From the IMG/VR virus record IMGVR_UViG_3300013233_000264, positions 1 to 31,073 of that record: a stretch of DNA of 31,073 nucleotides. One strand, written 5' to 3'. Positions within the stretch are counted from its first letter, which is position 1. Every line of letters begins with the position of its first letter. The translations under genes were made by a program, and so were the position numbers. Of the stretch, positions 7,385 through 15,074 are shown piece by piece. This DNA is from a virus. Under the pieces are notes generated by a model that saw only the letters and a list, made by a program, of their open reading frames with translations, was not told the origin of the DNA and made no database searches.

Positions 7385-10317
7385 GCTGAGAGCGCCGCTG
7401 CTTGTTCAGTGCCTGGACCAAACAGGATAGCCCCGTTGTCGAGCTGCTCAACAAGGTGATCTGTTAAATTTTGCATGGTTTCCGGTGATACTCCGTGAAA
7501 ATCCCCAATAAATTGGATGGTTGTTGGCTGTTTTTGCTGGGTCTGTTGCGGTTGTTGTGACTGGGACAATCCGGCACCAGAGAACCCGCCACCACCTCCA
7601 CTGCTGCTGCCCACAGACACCGCCCCACCACCGCCAGAACTCGAAACTCCACCGCCAAAACTTTGCTTCTGGATGTTTGATATCTGCTTTGTTGTTGCGA
7701 GTAATGACGCAGCGGCGAACGCTCCGCCGAGGATGGGGCCGCCCACTTTCGCACCGGCAGCGAATGACGAAACAGCAGCCTCACCACCTTTGATTGCAGC
7801 GGTTGCAATTGCGGCTTTTTTGCCTATTTCAAACTCTCTTTTTGACCCACCTGCCATTGCTTGCTGGATGTTGCCAAGAATGCCGGTGGCTATATTTGCC
7901 CGAGACTGCCACCCCTGCATCGTTATGTTGTGCATTGCTTTCTGGTGGTCTGACTCGATGCCCTCTAGCAGAGTGTTTCGCTCCTGCGCCGTGATCTGCT
8001 CAGAGACAAAAGCGGCCTCAATCAGCATTGATTTCTCTGTCAGTGATTCATTTAGAATCTCTAGCTCAGTAGCGTTTTTTGCTCTGATCTGTTCGACACC
8101 AGCAAGCGCCTGATCTGCCGTCACTCCAAATTCATTCTGAACCTGCAAATCCAGTTTTTCAGCACGAAAATCTGCTGCCAACTGCGCTTTGGTCTGCTGG
8201 TATTCACTGATCGAAATAACATCAGCGGATCGCGCATCGTCGGCAATCTGTTGCAGCTCCACGTAATGCGACGAAACAGCCGCAGCCTCTGCATCCAATC
8301 CAGACCTGATCTCTGTCACACGCTGAGCCAAATCATCGCGGCTCATGCCGTACTGCGCGTTGAATTGGATCTCTTGCAGCTTAACTCTATGATCCGCTGT
8401 CAGGCGCTCTGTATCGGCGTTATACGATGCGATGGAGATGACTTTGTTGCTAAATGCAGTATCAACAACGCCGCTCAGTTTGGCATAGTGAGCGTTTTCG
8501 GCTTCGATCTCAGAAGCGTGCGCTTTCGTGATTAGTTTTTGATATTCCTTGAGGGACTTTGCCGCCTCTTTTCGGTCAATTGTTGGCGCTGAATCTGGAG
8601 CTTTAAACTGGAATTGAGCCGTTCTATCTGCTGGCCCGGCCGCTTTCTTTGCTGCTTTCTCAATTTTATCGAACGAACGCACCATTTGATCGAGATTATT
8701 TAGACCCAAATCAGTTTGGCCGATCTCAGTCAGGTATTTTTTGATTGAGTCTGAGCTATTCAGAACAGTTGTGGTGACACCCTGAAACGTGAACTCAACA
8801 TCACTGCCAACAGTTTTTGATTTAACGCCGAACTCATTCAGGGCATCAAATGACCCGCCAGCCGCGCTACCGATGGCCTCCGCCATTGCTGCCGCCTGAG
8901 CCAGACTGCCGGTTACACCGCCAAAATCAGGCGTTTTCACAGTGAATGCGTTGAGCAGATAGCTCTTGATTGACTCCGCATCGTTGGCGATTGTTTTTGT
9001 TACGCCGCCAAACCGAACCTCAAGTAAATCCCCCTGCTCTTTGATTCTGACACCCATGCCAGCTATGGCATCAAACGACCCAGTGGCCGCATCGGTGATA
9101 GCTGAAATAGCGGTGATGGTTTGTGATTTTTTGTCGAACTCAGAAAGCGCCGCATCTCTCTGTGCGAGAATTGAAGCAACAGAGTCAGTGTAGGCCGAAT
9201 CAATGTTTTTCAACTCTGAATCGAGACTGCTGTTTGAATCGCTCCAGAATTTAAGGCTGTTGGCAATGTCATCACCATAAGCTGCCGCTTTTGAGACGAA
9301 ATTTGCAACTTCAACTGTTGCCAACTGGATCGCGGCGTGGACATTTTCGGGGAACTCATTGAATGAGCGCGAGAGAATATCAACAACACCACCCTTCAGA
9401 TCATCGGCAGCACCAACACCTAGATTTTTCTCTATGATTCCAGATATTTCAGAAAATGCAGTATCAACCGCATCTGTGACGTAGGCGAATCTCGATAAAT
9501 TGGCATCAACAGAGGCTGCCAACTCGCCGCTCTGGAGCAGGTCGTTTAGCGATTGGATAGCATCGGTTGCGGCTGTGACTGAATCCTCTATCAAGCCGCC
9601 AGCATCACCGCTCCCGATGGTTCTGAATAGACCATCCCATGCCATCGACAAGTTGGCTATTTTGCCGTCCAGCGTATCCATGCGCTTGGCCATGCCGCCG
9701 CCAAAATTGTCTTGCCCCAATTTTATGAGGTAATCCTCAATCGCAGCAGCGTTGTTGCCAATCTCAGTCGTAACCCCCTTGAACCGCAGGGAAACACGAT
9801 CACCGTCAACGCTGGCTTTAATGCCGAACTCTTTCAGGCGCTCAAATTCGCCCGTGGTGGCGTCGGCAACCGCCTCCACCATATCCATCATTGATTTGCC
9901 AAGAGCTGCAGAGGTGTCGCCGTAGGAGCGCATGGCCTCCTCTGACGGATTGAGGCCGAGGTTGGTTAATTTTACAAATCCCTCAATCGACTGATCGAGA
10001 GTGTAGGGGGTCTCTTTTGCAAAATCATTCAGCGCCTCGAACGCAATTCGCGACCCCTCAAGGGAGCCTGTGGCTGTTTCGAGAGTTGCGCCAAATATTT
10101 GCGTTTCGCGGGTAACATCGGTGAGTTTTTTCAGTCCAGCAGCAGCAAGGCCAACACCGCCAACCGCCACGGCCAACGCAGCGAATGACCCGCCAAGGCT
10201 TTTATTTGCACGCTCAGTTGCCACGCCAGAGCGTGAAAATCGGCTCAGGCTGCTGGTTGCTGTCTCGACGTGACGAGAGTCAACGCGGATTACGAGCGAT
10301 GCAATGTCCTCAGCCAT
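7381..10317 (-). CDS. Tail tape measure protein, 978 aa
   Basis: The tape measure protein sets tail length and is ejected with the DNA. The evidence is its size, its place right after the chaperone frameshift pair, long helical regions and a hydrophobic stretch at residues 44-62. Residues 71-147 match the common tape-measure start region (ETPYTLDQSIEGFVKLTNLG). A module of about 55 residues (GEFERLKEFGI..., GVTT..., YL..) occurs three times, at about 148-201, 404-459 and 478-533. The C-terminus has a Gly/Ser-rich linker (about 870-905), a Gln-rich stretch and a small terminal domain. The start ATG at 10317 follows the frameshift product stop by 2 bases. Tail length should scale with this gene, roughly 150 nm by the usual 0.15 nm per residue rule. 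Confidence 0.93.
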   Translation of the reverse strand: MAEDIASLVIRVDSRHVETATSSLSRFSRSGVATERANKSLGGSFAALAVAVGGVGLAAAGLKKLTDVTRETQIFGATLETATGSLEGSRIAFEALNDFAKETPYTLDQSIEGFVKLTNLGLNPSEEAMRSYGDTSAALGKSMMDMVEAVADATTGEFERLKEFGIKASVDGDRVSLRFKGVTTEIGNNAAAIEDYLIKLGQDNFGGGMAKRMDTLDGKIANLSMAWDGLFRTIGSGDAGGLIEDSVTAATDAIQSLNDLLQSGELAASVDANLSRFAYVTDAVDTAFSEISGIIEKNLGVGAADDLKGGVVDILSRSFNEFPENVHAAIQLATVEVANFVSKAAAYGDDIANSLKFWSDSNSSLDSELKNIDSAYTDSVASILAQRDAALSEFDKKSQTITAISAITDAATGSFDAIAGMGVRIKEQGDLLEVRFGGVTKTIANDAESIKSYLLNAFTVKTPDFGGVTGSLAQAAAMAEAIGSAAGGSFDALNEFGVKSKTVGSDVEFTFQGVTTTVLNSSDSIKKYLTEIGQTDLGLNNLDQMVRSFDKIEKAAKKAAGPADRTAQFQFKAPDSAPTIDRKEAAKSLKEYQKLITKAHASEIEAENAHYAKLSGVVDTAFSNKVISIASYNADTERLTADHRVKLQEIQFNAQYGMSRDDLAQRVTEIRSGLDAEAAAVSSHYVELQQIADDARSADVISISEYQQTKAQLAADFRAEKLDLQVQNEFGVTADQALAGVEQIRAKNATELEILNESLTEKSMLIEAAFVSEQITAQERNTLLEGIESDHQKAMHNITMQGWQSRANIATGILGNIQQAMAGGSKREFEIGKKAAIATAAIKGGEAAVSSFAAGAKVGGPILGGAFAAASLLATTKQISNIQKQSFGGGVSSSGGGGAVSVGSSSGGGGGFSGAGLSQSQQPQQTQQKQPTTIQFIGDFHGVSPETMQNLTDHLVEQLDNGAILFGPGTEQAAALSA

Positions 10318-10319
10318 TT

Positions 10320-11017
10320 TTACTCACAACTCTGTTTTCTCGCATTGTTGATAACTCCGTCGATGCCTAAAATTAGATCGCACTCATACCACTGTAGGCG
10401 TATTCCGGTTGAGAGCTGCCACTGATTGATGGAGGACAAATCAACTGGAGTGGATGGCCTCTTAATCTCAAAGAAGCACCCCCACAGCCACTGAAATTCA
10501 GTGGGTATTTCTTTTTCTTCCAGCAGTTCGCGTGGCGTTTCTCCGGTTTGTCGCTCAACGGATACTAAATGCTCCCTGACTGAGATTCCGTTGTCGTCCC
10601 TCTGCTCCAGATCCCACCACGACTGCGCCGCATCAATTAAATCTACGGCTTTTTTTTAACGAATGCCGCTCTGTCTGCTGCGCTCCGGTTAATCAGATCT
10701 CGAATGTAGGGGGCGTTGTCCAGCAATTCAGTGGCACTACTCAGACTCAACTCCTTTTTGAACGACCACTCGATGATCAGTGATGCAATGAGGCGCGTTG
10801 ATGTGACGTACATGGCCTCAACTCGGTCGGCATGATCAACGTCTGACGGGATGGATAACGCCTCCCTCTCAGCAATTGCGTTTGCCTGCCGGTATCGGTC
10901 GGACTCCATGCCAGCGACCAGTACCCACTCCGATGACTCGGAGCCATCAGGCAGTGGAAGGGGGATTTTTACACCGGCCTCTGATGCCGGTTTGGTGAAA
11001 AAATCAGAGAACGCCAT
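10320..11017 (-). CDS. Tail assembly chaperone, -1 frameshift product (GT type)
   Basis: This longer product comes from ribosomal slippage at eight adenines (complement of 10650-10657), read GTT AAA AAA AAG. A -1 shift avoids the TAG at 10643-10645 and continues for about 110 codons to TAA at 10320-10322. The extension reads AVDLIDAAQSWWDLEQRDDNG, then PTEFQWLWGCFFEIKRP and GIRLQWYECDLILGIDGVINN. Those aromatic-rich segments resemble the second half of other tail chaperones, and the extension has no start codon of its own. As with lambda gpG and gpGT, the minor long form is expected to recruit the tape measure protein and the short form the tube protein. The slip site and the downstream frame are direct observations; the slippage rate is not known. 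Confidence 0.85.
10643..11017 (-). CDS. Tail assembly chaperone, short form (G type), 124 aa
   Basis: This is the zero-frame product of the chaperone locus and ends AFVKKKP at TAG just after the slippery adenines. It begins with FSDFFTKPASEAGVKIPLPLPDGSESSEWVLV, the usual opening of tail chaperones that follow the tube gene, and is otherwise helical. Its ATG shares one base with the tube-protein stop (TAATG). The gene order tube, G/GT, tape measure is the standard one for siphoviruses. It acts during tail assembly and is absent from the finished virion. Confidence 0.85.
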   Translation of the reverse strand: MAFSDFFTKPASEAGVKIPLPLPDGSESSEWVLVAGMESDRYRQANAIAEREALSIPSDVDHADRVEAMYVTSTRLIASLIIEWSFKKELSLSSATELLDNAPYIRDLINRSAADRAAFVKKKP

Positions 11018-11946
11018 TAAATTTCCTCAATGATAATGGTTGCGCCGGTCACCGGATCGGGCAGGGCGCGGAATGGTATTGATTCTACCATTGTGCCGCT
11101 GCCAGATGTTGTAACTCCAGCATCCGTAAACTGAACGAGCGGGAAAACGATTCGATAGGCGTTTGTGCCATCGGTGAACGTAGTCTCAAGGGAGGTTGTT
11201 GTTTCGTTCATCAGCGCATCAAGATTTGAGCTGTTGAGGAAATAAACCGAAATCGTGCCGGTAACGTCGATGGGGCCGATGGATGGCCGGAGTCCGAAAT
11301 TAGACGTGGCAACAGGGTTTGCACTCATTGCGTTTTTGATTGCAATATCAATGGAGGTGGTAACACCGCTCGATGCGCCACCAACAGACACGTTCCCACC
11401 GAGCAGCGTCATCGGCTTATCTGCGGTTTGTGGTGTGTAGGTAGCTCCTGTGAGCTGCGCTGTGTCGGTTGTGAATGACTGCGCGATAATTTCGGCGGAA
11501 ATATCGACGTTGGCATCAGGCCCGGCCTTGAACGTCATACCCGCAACCTCACACCCGTGATAGCGGTGGAATGGCTTATCTGCTGCGGCAAGGTCGGTGA
11601 AGTGACGCTCGACCATGAATGATTGGCGCAAAACGCCGTTTTTCAGTTGATTGGTTCCGGCGCTTGGAGTGTCAATCAAAAACTGCTCAGTTAAAGCACC
11701 CTCCATGAGCATTGAATACGTCAAAAACGAGAGGATGCCGTCAATTGATCCACCCACCGACACCGAACCAAGGCGCAGGCCAGCGTGTTGCCGGTCTGCG
11801 CGAACTTCTGGATTATCAACAGAGGCACGAGCGGGCTTGATACTGCAACCCGTGTTCCGCAAAATCTGCATTGTGGGATTTGTTGGCGTTACGCCATAGG
11901 ATGACTCGCCGATTATTGCGAGTTGATGAGCTGTATTTTCGGCCAT
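11017..11946 (-). CDS. Major tail tube protein, 309 aa
   Basis: This forms the stacked rings of the non-contractile tail. It resembles the Phage_tube_2 family: AIIGESSYGVTPTNPTMQIL near the start, ADRQHAGLRLGSVSVGGSIDGILS, and a beta-rich body ending in an Ig-like segment (GTGTMVESIPFRALPDPVTGATIII-like). I chose the ATG at 11946 because GAGGG lies 7 bases upstream and MAENTAHQLAIIGE matches the family start; an upstream in-frame start at 12006 would overlap the previous gene by 56 bases. It lies between the tail terminator and the chaperone genes. Confidence 0.88.
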   Translation of the reverse strand: MAENTAHQLAIIGESSYGVTPTNPTMQILRNTGCSIKPARASVDNPEVRADRQHAGLRLGSVSVGGSIDGILSFLTYSMLMEGALTEQFLIDTPSAGTNQLKNGVLRQSFMVERHFTDLAAADKPFHRYHGCEVAGMTFKAGPDANVDISAEIIAQSFTTDTAQLTGATYTPQTADKPMTLLGGNVSVGGASSGVTTSIDIAIKNAMSANPVATSNFGLRPSIGPIDVTGTISVYFLNSSNLDALMNETTTSLETTFTDGTNAYRIVFPLVQFTDAGVTTSGSGTMVESIPFRALPDPVTGATIIIEEI

Positions 11947-11950
11947 GATA

Positions 11951-12337
11951 TTACCCTCGATGAATCCAGTTTGTTGTTGTCGAAATTCGATACCAGCCAT
12001 CAACAATGCGGCCTTGAACTCGATCAGTTGTTAAAATCAAAACATCGTCAGCCCACGATCCTGCGGAAAAATGAGCCTCGATTTTGTCGCAATACCCAAG
12101 CGCTACACCATCACCATCGTTGACCGGCGTGTTAATGTCGATCTGAATAAATCCGGTGCGCTCAACCATTGGATTTTGACCGGCGGTCAGGATGCTGGAT
12201 TTGCTGGTGGAGATGAAAACAGAGCACCAGGGATCTGTTCCGGTTGGTTGGTGTGATCTATTCTCATACGCTGTTGGCAGACCCAAGGCCATTGCCTCGA
12301 ATTCAGTCAACAATGCCTGCTTTATTGAGACAAACAT
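11951..12337 (-). CDS. Tail terminator-like protein, 128 aa
   Basis: The sequence matches the DUF4128/tail terminator type: LPTAYENRSHQPTGTDPWCSVFI near residues 20-42, then RTGFIQIDINTPVNDGDG and a WYRISTTTNWIHRG end. Such proteins (lambda gpU group) cap the tail tube and meet the head completion complex. The start shares one base with the stop of the gp10-like gene upstream. Order gp10-like, terminator, tube is standard. Family recognition is good; there are no catalytic residues. Confidence 0.82.
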   Translation of the reverse strand: MFVSIKQALLTEFEAMALGLPTAYENRSHQPTGTDPWCSVFISTSKSSILTAGQNPMVERTGFIQIDINTPVNDGDGVALGYCDKIEAHFSAGSWADDVLILTTDRVQGRIVDGWYRISTTTNWIHRG

Positions 12338-12720
12338 CAGCTCCCAACCCCTCTAGCGGCGTTTCGGATCATCGCCGGTATGTTTGCCGTGTTGCGCCTA
12401 ACCATGCCTTCTGGGGCTTTTGTGTGGCTCCAGCCGTCATATTCGATCCTGTGAGCGTATGGCTTTAGGTTTGATAGATAGAGCTGCCCACCCCACCCAT
12501 CTGGCACGGTTGCTGTGATTGCGGACATTGGGTCGCCAATAGCATCAGATGACGGTGGAGAGCCTACCGTTACCTGCCAGCTCCCGCGAAGATCGCCGCG
12601 ATCAACTGGCGTATCACGAACGATGGCACTAAACAGCTCGATTGAAACAGAGCGGTGAATATCCCTCGCCGCCTGCTCTGCGCGCTGTGTGAACGCAGCA
12701 ACCCTGTCCGCAAAGCTCAT
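12337..12720 (-). CDS. HK97 gp10-like neck protein, 127 aa
   Basis: The product has the gp10-like pattern AIVRDTPVDRGDLRGSWQVTVG, then LSNLKPYAHRIEYDGWSHTKAPEGMVR, which is typical of small neck or tail-completion proteins encoded between head-closure and tail-terminator genes. It overlaps the upstream gene stop as ATGA (12717-12720) and abuts the terminator gene. It is expected to act in joining head and tail. The family is recognised with confidence from motif and position. Confidence 0.85.
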   Translation of the reverse strand: MSFADRVAAFTQRAEQAARDIHRSVSIELFSAIVRDTPVDRGDLRGSWQVTVGSPPSSDAIGDPMSAITATVPDGWGGQLYLSNLKPYAHRIEYDGWSHTKAPEGMVRRNTANIPAMIRNAARGVGS

Positions 12721-13238
12721 CGCTCAAGCTCCAAAATTGACAGCAATCGAATGCCGGACGGCTGGTACATTTCAACTCCTGAGACCGCCCAAACCCTGCC
12801 ATTTTCGGTCAGAGAATCCCCGACCTCGGCAGAGTATGACGGCTCGATAAATGCGCGGCTTTTGCTGGTTACACCCAAGCCGCTTTGTGAAACTGATTGA
12901 CTGTTTTTGTCCATCGCCCCGTAAATATTGAGCTGATCGACTGAGTGGGTTTCTATACCCGTGATCGGGTCGAACGCCGATCCACTGGTATGATCCAGCG
13001 TCAAAATCTGGCCTCTTCGGCGTAGAATATCGGTCACTCTGAGCGCTATTTTTTGATAAAAATTAATCTGATTGTTCGCCAAAACCGGAGATCGGCCTTG
13101 CGATGTTGTTGAGTTGAGTAAAATTGCAGATTGCAGTTGAGAAACCGCCGCTTGCTGTAGCGTTAGATTGGCTTGTATTTGCCCAACATCAGCCCCGGCC
13201 AGCTCTATTACTGCTATCAATGATTCTATGAGAGTCAT
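12717..13238 (-). CDS. Head closure / head-tail joining protein, 173 aa
   Basis: The N-terminal 60 residues look like a coiled coil (IQANLTLQQAAVSQLQSAILL). The rest is beta-rich, with the pattern of head-tail joining proteins: RGQILTLDH, DPITGIETHSV, VTSKSRAFIEPSYSAEVGDSL and GVEMYQPSGIRLLSILELE. It lies just before the gp10-like gene. No Shine-Dalgarno is visible: the start follows ATTTATTATT and a hairpin (13251-13272), so initiation may depend on that structure or on A/T-rich sequence. The role comes from pattern and position, not from a named family. Confidence 0.72.
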   Translation of the reverse strand: MTLIESLIAVIELAGADVGQIQANLTLQQAAVSQLQSAILLNSTTSQGRSPVLANNQINFYQKIALRVTDILRRRGQILTLDHTSGSAFDPITGIETHSVDQLNIYGAMDKNSQSVSQSGLGVTSKSRAFIEPSYSAEVGDSLTENGRVWAVSGVEMYQPSGIRLLSILELER

Positions 13239-13250
13239 AATAATAAATGA

Positions 13251-13272
13251 GGCAGCCGGAGCCGCCTCAAGC
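13251..13272 (-). terminator. Hairpin between the 182-aa gene and the head-closure gene
   Basis: TGAGGC and GCCTCA form a 6-bp stem around a 10-base loop. On the leftward transcript it is followed by ATTTATTATTATG, which is T-rich but interrupted. It sits in the only intergenic gap of this part of the operon. It could attenuate transcription, stabilise the upstream mRNA or affect the next start, which lacks a Shine-Dalgarno. Confidence 0.4.
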
Positions 13273-13277
13273 GCCAG

Positions 13278-13826
13278 TTAAACTGAGGCAGCAGCCACGC
13301 GAGCATCGCGGAACACGGTCACAAAATCGGTGGTCAGATCGCCGACCAACAATTTGTATGCATCGAACGCGGCCAGAGACATTGCGCCAATGTTTGCGCG
13401 ACCCTGATCCTGCTCAGCAGCCGTGAAATTTTGAGCAACATCAACGGCAACACGTTTTGCCTGTGCAGACAGAATGTCAACAACACTGCCACCATTCGCG
13501 GTGATCAGGTTTTGCAGCTCAAGCAGCGTATCGTAAGCAGCGCCAGCACCACCTAAAATGCTGTCTTTTGCGGCAGCAATCGCGGCGGTAACTTTGGTGC
13601 TCGACCATACCTTTGTAGGATCGGTGACGGTGTCGTCGATGATTGCGCTCAGGTTCAATGAGTTAACTTGAGTCTGCAAATCAGTCAAGCTCAAGCTGAG
13701 GCTGTCAATTGCCTGTTGGCGAGTTGCACCGCTAGACTCAAGCGCACGTACTGCACGATCAAGGGTGTCAAACTCAACGCCTAATACAGACGCTAATGCA
13801 GAGATATTGCTGGAAAAATCAGCCAT
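13278..13826 (-). CDS. Putative virion structural protein, 182 aa
   Basis: Residues 10-60 form a probable coiled coil (DTLDRAVRALESSG, LSLTDLQTQVNSLNLSAI). A segment WSSTKVTAAIAAAKDSILGG then AAYDTLLELQNLI follows, and then AKRVAVDVAQNFTAAEQDQGRANIG. These segments recur in phage fibre and decoration proteins, including short fibres on the neck. The gene lies between capsid and head-closure genes with a clear AAGAAGG ribosome site upstream. It is probably a trimeric virion protein, perhaps a neck fibre or head decoration. The exact role is open. Confidence 0.68.
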   Translation of the reverse strand: MADFSSNISALASVLGVEFDTLDRAVRALESSGATRQQAIDSLSLSLTDLQTQVNSLNLSAIIDDTVTDPTKVWSSTKVTAAIAAAKDSILGGAGAAYDTLLELQNLITANGGSVVDILSAQAKRVAVDVAQNFTAAEQDQGRANIGAMSLAAFDAYKLLVGDLTTDFVTVFRDARVAAASV

Positions 13827-13832
13827 AACAAA

Positions 13833-13919
13833 TTACCTTCTTAAAATGCGGTTTAATACTGACCGGAACCCGCGAAACCCGACCAGATTCAGCGTTTTGC
13901 TAAATTCGTTTGCCGTCAA
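13833..13919 (-). CDS. Possible 28-aa basic peptide
   Basis: A reading frame from a TTG at 13917-13919 gives MTANEFSKTLNLVGFRGF followed by RSVLNRILRR, ending at TAA 13833-13835. It overlaps the nuclease stop and fills the only gap before the 182-aa gene. The sequence would form a basic amphipathic helix. The start is TTG and the ribosome site is weak, so this may not be a gene. Confidence 0.22.
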   Translation of the reverse strand: MTANEFSKTLNLVGFRGFRSVLNRILRR

Positions 13920-14340
13920 TACACCACGGCTTTCTCTTGCCCTTTCCGAAATACGGATTGGCCAGATTTGCGTCGATCAGCTCTTGATTTAGAGATGAGT
14001 TGCCGCTCCAGATCGTCACCAGCATTCTTCCATATTTGCCCCTGCCAATCAGATCCATCGTTAGATTTTCGTGCGAGTTGAGCCAATCAACTGCAAATTT
14101 TGTTGCCTGCAAGCCAAGCGCCTTCTCACATAGATTGCGCGTCCGCTTCTCCGGCGTATCTATGCCGTAAAGCCGAACACGATCATCAATGTGGAGTTTT
14201 GGCCACGGCTGAACAATCACGTCCATCGTGTCGCCGTCAACAACACGGTCAATGTTGAACGGAATACGGAAATAAGCAGCGCCGAAACCGGCAGCATTGA
14301 CTGCTGTGCATGACAGCAATAAAACAATAACCTTGAACAT
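13900..14340 (-). CDS. Exported staphylococcal-nuclease-like protein, 146 aa
   Basis: This is a thermonuclease-fold enzyme (SNase domain), which cuts DNA and RNA with calcium. Visible motifs are DGDT (35-38), VRLYGIDTPE (55-64, with the conserved Arg, Asp and Glu) and KYGRML (103-107, the second catalytic Arg). Residues 1-16 are a signal peptide (MFKVIVLLLSCTAVNA), with a likely cleavage site after AVNA, so the enzyme is predicted to reach the periplasm. The ATG at 14340 has GAGG upstream and gives this clean signal sequence; a longer frame from 14430 does not. It sits within the head-tail gene block, an odd place for a secreted nuclease. It could be virion-associated, degrade competing DNA or act at entry. 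Confidence 0.85.
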   Translation of the reverse strand: MFKVIVLLLSCTAVNAAGFGAAYFRIPFNIDRVVDGDTMDVIVQPWPKLHIDDRVRLYGIDTPEKRTRNLCEKALGLQATKFAVDWLNSHENLTMDLIGRGKYGRMLVTIWSGNSSLNQELIDANLANPYFGKGKRKPWCIDGKRI

Positions 14341-14432
14341 CAAAATAACCTCATTGCGAAAACAGCAATAGTGAAAAAAACAGCCACGGCCATCATCACG
14401 ATAATGTCGTCGTATTTCAAAATCTGGCACAC
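14340..14432 (-). CDS. Possible 30-aa membrane peptide
   Basis: A frame from GTG 14430-14432 reads MCQILKYDDIIVMMAVAVFF then TIAVFAMRLF, ending in a TGA that overlaps the nuclease start (TGATG). It has one clear membrane segment. It overlaps the end of the upstream gene by 16 bases. The TGATG coupling supports it; the weak ribosome site argues against it. An internal ATG-ATG start would give 18 residues. Confidence 0.35.
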   Translation of the reverse strand: MCQILKYDDIIVMMAVAVFFTIAVFAMRLF

Positions 14433-14881
14433 CGCATCACTGCTGGCCGATCCCTGAGACTCGACAAAAGAGCGTCAACACGCGGGAAAAATGGCCGATG
14501 CGAGGCCGTGCCGGTTGGGGCGTAGGTTGTGGAGATAACGCCACCGATGTTCTCGGAAAGCACCTCTCTACCCTCACTGCTCGGCATCAAATCCTTGGAT
14601 TGGCCTTCAATGACCAACTCACATTGAGCCACAACCAATTTTCGCGGTATCCCAGAAAATGACGTTCTAGGCCACTGCAAATCCTGATCGAGAGCAGATG
14701 GACTGCCAACAAAATCATCAATTAAATCGAGGTAATCAGAGGCGCGAATAACCAGAGCCTCCAATTGAGCATCATCGGTTGGCAGGGCAACCCCTCTCTG
14801 GGTCGCGTAATTCCGCGCATCAGTTAGGGTTATGTAGCTGTTTGCCCCGCTGACAACAGAGCCATCCTCGATAACAATCAT
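14417..14881 (-). CDS. DnaT-like / head-tail adaptor protein, 154 aa
   Basis: The opening MIVIEDGSVVSGANSYITL followed by DARNYATQRGVALPTDDAQLE, then QDLQWPRTSFSGIP and LVVAQCELV, matches a phage family labelled 'DnaT-like ssDNA-binding' in databases. Its constant place after the capsid gene indicates a head-tail adaptor (neck ring) rather than a replication protein. The start overlaps the 52-aa gene stop as ATGA. I take the structural role as more likely; the DnaT label rests on distant fold similarity. Confidence 0.8.
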   Translation of the reverse strand: MIVIEDGSVVSGANSYITLTDARNYATQRGVALPTDDAQLEALVIRASDYLDLIDDFVGSPSALDQDLQWPRTSFSGIPRKLVVAQCELVIEGQSKDLMPSSEGREVLSENIGGVISTTYAPTGTASHRPFFPRVDALLSSLRDRPAVMRCARF

Positions 14882-15036
14882 TTTGATTTCTGACCAGAGT
14901 TCATCGCACCAATCAACGATTTGGCAACATCGGCGGCTTTTTTGCTCTCGATTGACTTGTCAATTTTTCGTTGTGCTGCCAACATTTCCGACATTGATGG
15001 CTGCTTAACAGCCTTAATTTCTTCTTTTTTAGCCAT
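14878..15036 (-). CDS. Small Lys-rich protein, 52 aa
   Basis: The frame starts at ATG 15034-15036 with AGAGGA upstream (a good ribosome site) and ends at TGA overlapping the next start. The protein begins MAKKEEIKAVKQPSMSEML and is highly charged and helical (AAQRKIDKSIESKKAADVAK). It fills the gap between capsid and adaptor genes and is shorter than many gene-calling cut-offs. I do not recognise it. It may be a small head protein. Confidence 0.72.
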   Translation of the reverse strand: MAKKEEIKAVKQPSMSEMLAAQRKIDKSIESKKAADVAKSLIGAMNSGQKSK

Positions 15037-15074
15037 GATTAAATCCTCTTTTGGCCGTCCTTGGCCATCAATAA

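Noticed and set aside
7517-8113. Pro-rich protein on the plus strand
   Set aside because: It is the complement of the Gly/Ser-rich end of the tape measure gene and has no promoter or family match.
10373-10558. Independent 61-aa gene in the chaperone region
   Set aside because: It is in the wrong frame. The conserved frame here is the -1 extension of the chaperone.
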